From: M0108 sp049654905
Lineage (GTDB): Bacteria > Pseudomonadota > Gammaproteobacteria > Chromatiales > Chromatiaceae
Direction of reading: 5' to 3'
DNA length: 14,008 nt
Assembly (NCBI GenBank): GCA_049654905.1
Contig: JBASIS010000039.1
Coordinates: forward strand, 1 to 14,008
Part shown: positions 12,432 through 14,008 of the stretch, piece by piece
How positions within the stretch are numbered: the stretch's first letter is position 1
Layout of the letters: every line of letters starts with the position of its first letter
Notes under the pieces: generated by a model
The model's database searches: none
What the model saw: the letters and a program-made list of their open reading frames with translations, nothing else
Told to the model about the DNA's origin: nothing
Position numbers and translations under genes: made by a program

Positions 12432-13268
12432 CTAAATCGTCTCGATATCCGTGGAGTCGCCGTAAGTTTCGATTCCTAGTTTTTCAGCCACTTGGCGGGC
12501 CCGCGCGTCGATCATGGGCGAGATGACGATAAGACGATTGGCCTGGCGGGCATGACGGCGTTCGTAGAAGCGTGCCTTGCGCTCGAAGATGTACATCCCG
12601 GCCTTGTCGATGGAAGACTTCAACTCGCAGATTAGCAGCAGGCCGTTCTTGATGATCACGTCTAGTTCAACCTGATCGGGACGCCCGAAGACTTCGCCGC
12701 TCTCGTCAAATTCGGTGATGTTGGCCACTTGTACGTCAAAACTCTTCTCCAGAATCGCGGCCAAGGCGTCCCGGAAGGCCTTCTCGGATTGCAGTCCCCA
12801 GCGTGAGCCCAAGGCGCCCACGGAGCGGTCGTGCTTTTGCGCGATGGCCATGGTTTCCTCATGCAGGCGCTTTAATTCGGCTTGGTTGGACTCCCATTTG
12901 CGCTCGGAAGCCTCGCGCATCTCCTTGAGTTCGGCCTGATTGGCCTCCCATTTGCCCTCGGAGGCCTCACGCATCTCCTTGAGTTCAGCCTGATTGGCCT
13001 CCCATTTGGCGTGCTGCTCTTGCCAGTTGCGCTCGGCTACCTCGCGCATCTCCTTGAGTTCGGCCTGATTGGTCTCCCACCGTTGATCGGCGCGCGCGCG
13101 ATCCCGGCGCAAGTCAGCCAGGAGGGTGGCGAACCGATCCTCGGTATCAACTCGATCCGCGTACTCGCGACGTGTCAGGTCCAGCACGAAGGCGCGGAAC
13201 GCCGGATCTTCCCGCAGCCAGTTCGGCAGCTCGCGTTTGAGGGTTTCCTTCAGGGTTTGCGCGTTCAT
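12432..13268 (-). CDS. DUF3782-type coiled-coil PD-(D/E)XK protein
   Basis: The 278-aa protein has three parts. Residues 1-60 are a helical N-terminus. Residues ~64-145 are a coiled coil built from near-identical 18-residue repeats centred on NQAELKEMRE. Residues ~158-278 form a nuclease-like domain with E163, D203 in QVELDVIIKNG and E215-L-K217 in LLICELKSS, the spacing of a PD-(D/E)XK fold. This resembles DUF3782 proteins, a family without an established function, seen mostly in cyanobacteria, archaea and sulfur bacteria. The ATG at 13268 lacks an obvious ribosome site. It lies directly behind wzm, where wzt would be expected. A DNA-cleaving role is inference. Confidence 0.8.
   Translation of the reverse strand: MNAQTLKETLKRELPNWLREDPAFRAFVLDLTRREYADRVDTEDRFATLLADLRRDRARADQRWETNQAELKEMREVAERNWQEQHAKWEANQAELKEMREASEGKWEANQAELKEMREASERKWESNQAELKRLHEETMAIAQKHDRSVGALGSRWGLQSEKAFRDALAAILEKSFDVQVANITEFDESGEVFGRPDQVELDVIIKNGLLLICELKSSIDKAGMYIFERKARFYERRHARQANRLIVISPMIDARARQVAEKLGIETYGDSTDIETI
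12867..13079 (-). repeat. 54-bp tandem repeat in the coiled coil
   Basis: About three and a half 54-bp units, each coding for 18 residues with the core NQAELKEMREASERKWE. The two middle units are nearly identical in DNA; the first unit has an extra eight-residue insertion (around WQEQHAKW). Recent unit duplication is likely. Confidence 0.85.
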
Positions 13269-13366
13269 TTTCGCGATTTCAAGTCAGCTCAGGTCGAATT
13301 TAGAGTTTAGCACCTGTCGTTGCCAGGTCCGCCGGGCCCGGGAGTCCGAAAACCCGAATATCGCCC

Positions 13367-14008
13367 CTAAACCGTATCCATGAAGGTCCGTTCGACGCGA
13401 TTAAACAGGATGATACCGATGAAGAGGATCAGGCTGGTGATGGCGATGCTGTAGGCCAGTAATCCGAGACTGACGGAGCCGGCCCCCAGATAGGCGTGGC
13501 GGAAGAGTTCCATGATGGGGGCGACGGGGTTGAGGAGCATCCAGGAACGGTAGGGTTCCGGCAGGACGGAAAGGGGGTAGATGACCGGGGTGGCGTACAT
13601 CAGCAACTGGACGCCGAAGCCGACGACGACGGTGAGGTCGCGGTAGCGGGTGGTGAGGGAGGAGACGATGACGCCGAGCCCCAACCCCAGGGCGGCCATC
13701 ATGAGGAGCAGGAGCGGTGTCAGTAGGGCCCAGGCGTTGGGCGCGACGTCGGACCCGCTCAGCATGAAGTAGGCAAGGAAGCAAAGAAAAAAGAGGAACT
13801 GGATGCCAAAGGCGATCAGGCGCGATAGCAGGCCGGCAAGGGGGACGGCCAGGCGCGGGAAATAGACCTTGCCGAAGATGCCGGCGTTGCCGGTGAAGGT
13901 GCCGGAGGTGCCGGTGAGGACGGCGGAGAAATAACCCCAGAGGACGGTCCCGGCCATGTAAAAGAGAAAGGGCGGTACGCCGTCGGTGGGGATCTGGGCG
14001 ATCTTGCC
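13367..14008 (-). CDS. wzm: Polysaccharide ABC-2 exporter permease (Wzm), 5' end outside window
   Basis: The frame is open to the window edge, giving 213 codons, so roughly the first 50-80 residues are missing. It reads GKIAQIPTDGVPPFLFY and then a membrane protein with about five hydrophobic segments, for example LLTPLLLLMMAALGLGLGVI and LAYSIAITSLILFIGIILF, and the ABC-2 permease landmarks SSLTTRYRDL and QLLMYATPVIYPLSVLP. This is the pore half of an O-antigen or teichoic-acid-type exporter. It ends with TAG at 13367. The cognate ATPase gene normally follows at once, but here 98 bp of spacer and a DUF3782 gene follow and wzt lies ~6.8 kb away. Confidence 0.92.
   Translation of the reverse strand, partial: GKIAQIPTDGVPPFLFYMAGTVLWGYFSAVLTGTSGTFTGNAGIFGKVYFPRLAVPLAGLLSRLIAFGIQFLFFLCFLAYFMLSGSDVAPNAWALLTPLLLLMMAALGLGLGVIVSSLTTRYRDLTVVVGFGVQLLMYATPVIYPLSVLPEPYRSWMLLNPVAPIMELFRHAYLGAGSVSLGLLAYSIAITSLILFIGIILFNRVERTFMDTV

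Noticed and set aside
13332..13341. Perfect palindrome CCGGGCCCGG between DUF3782 and wzm
   Set aside because: In DNA this GC-rich such palindromes are common. There is no T-tract and no second copy at a matching place, so no role can be supported.

Overview
The window is GC-rich DNA (roughly 60-65 % by eye) with one AT-richer patch at about 4440-5900. It looks like a surface-polysaccharide (O-antigen-type) export locus of a gammaproteobacterium, probably a purple sulfur bacterium of the Chromatiaceae. The taxonomic guess rests on the mix of DUF4351/Rpn-like proteins, DUF3782, UPF0175/DUF3368 and AbiE modules with a Wzm/Wzt exporter, so it is inference. Every gene I accept lies on the minus strand, so transcription reads from position 14008 towards 1.

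Polysaccharide genes. The window opens (13367-14008) with the 3' part of an ABC-2 permease (Wzm). Its partner ATPase Wzt appears only at 5260-6546. It is followed by a SAM methyltransferase (4551-5267), a two-domain glycosyltransferase/TIGR04325-type methyltransferase (2642-4435) and a cupin protein (2159-2605). The permease and ATPase should build and export an O-polysaccharide, with the transferases making or capping it.

Inserted region. About 6.8 kb separates wzm from wzt. It holds a coiled-coil PD-(D/E)XK protein (DUF3782), a chimeric hypothetical protein, a broken nucleotidyltransferase with a transposase relic, an AbiEi/AbiEii type IV toxin-antitoxin pair, an intact Rpn/DUF4351 nuclease-like gene, a wzt 5' remnant that lost its Walker A motif, a DUF433/DUF5615 pair and a second, internally deleted rpn copy. 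The unit [34-aa ORF - rpn - leader - wzt 5' end] occurs twice as direct repeats. The first bases of wzt occur four times, three of them with the leader.

Downstream region. At 63-2255 a cassette of UPF0175/DUF3368, DUF2442 and MntA/HepT lies between two direct repeats of the last ~95 bp of the cupin gene. A third copy of that tail ends the chimeric ORF at 11789-12247.

Gaps. No tRNA, rRNA, CRISPR array or convincing rho-independent terminator was seen. No gap over 300 bases is fully empty. 9322-9640 holds a 34-aa ORF, a leader repeat and a short unrecognised ORF start. 11170-11452 holds a small palindrome and otherwise nothing I recognise. 12248-12431 has only faint coding-like stretches. 1-62 shows nothing I can support.
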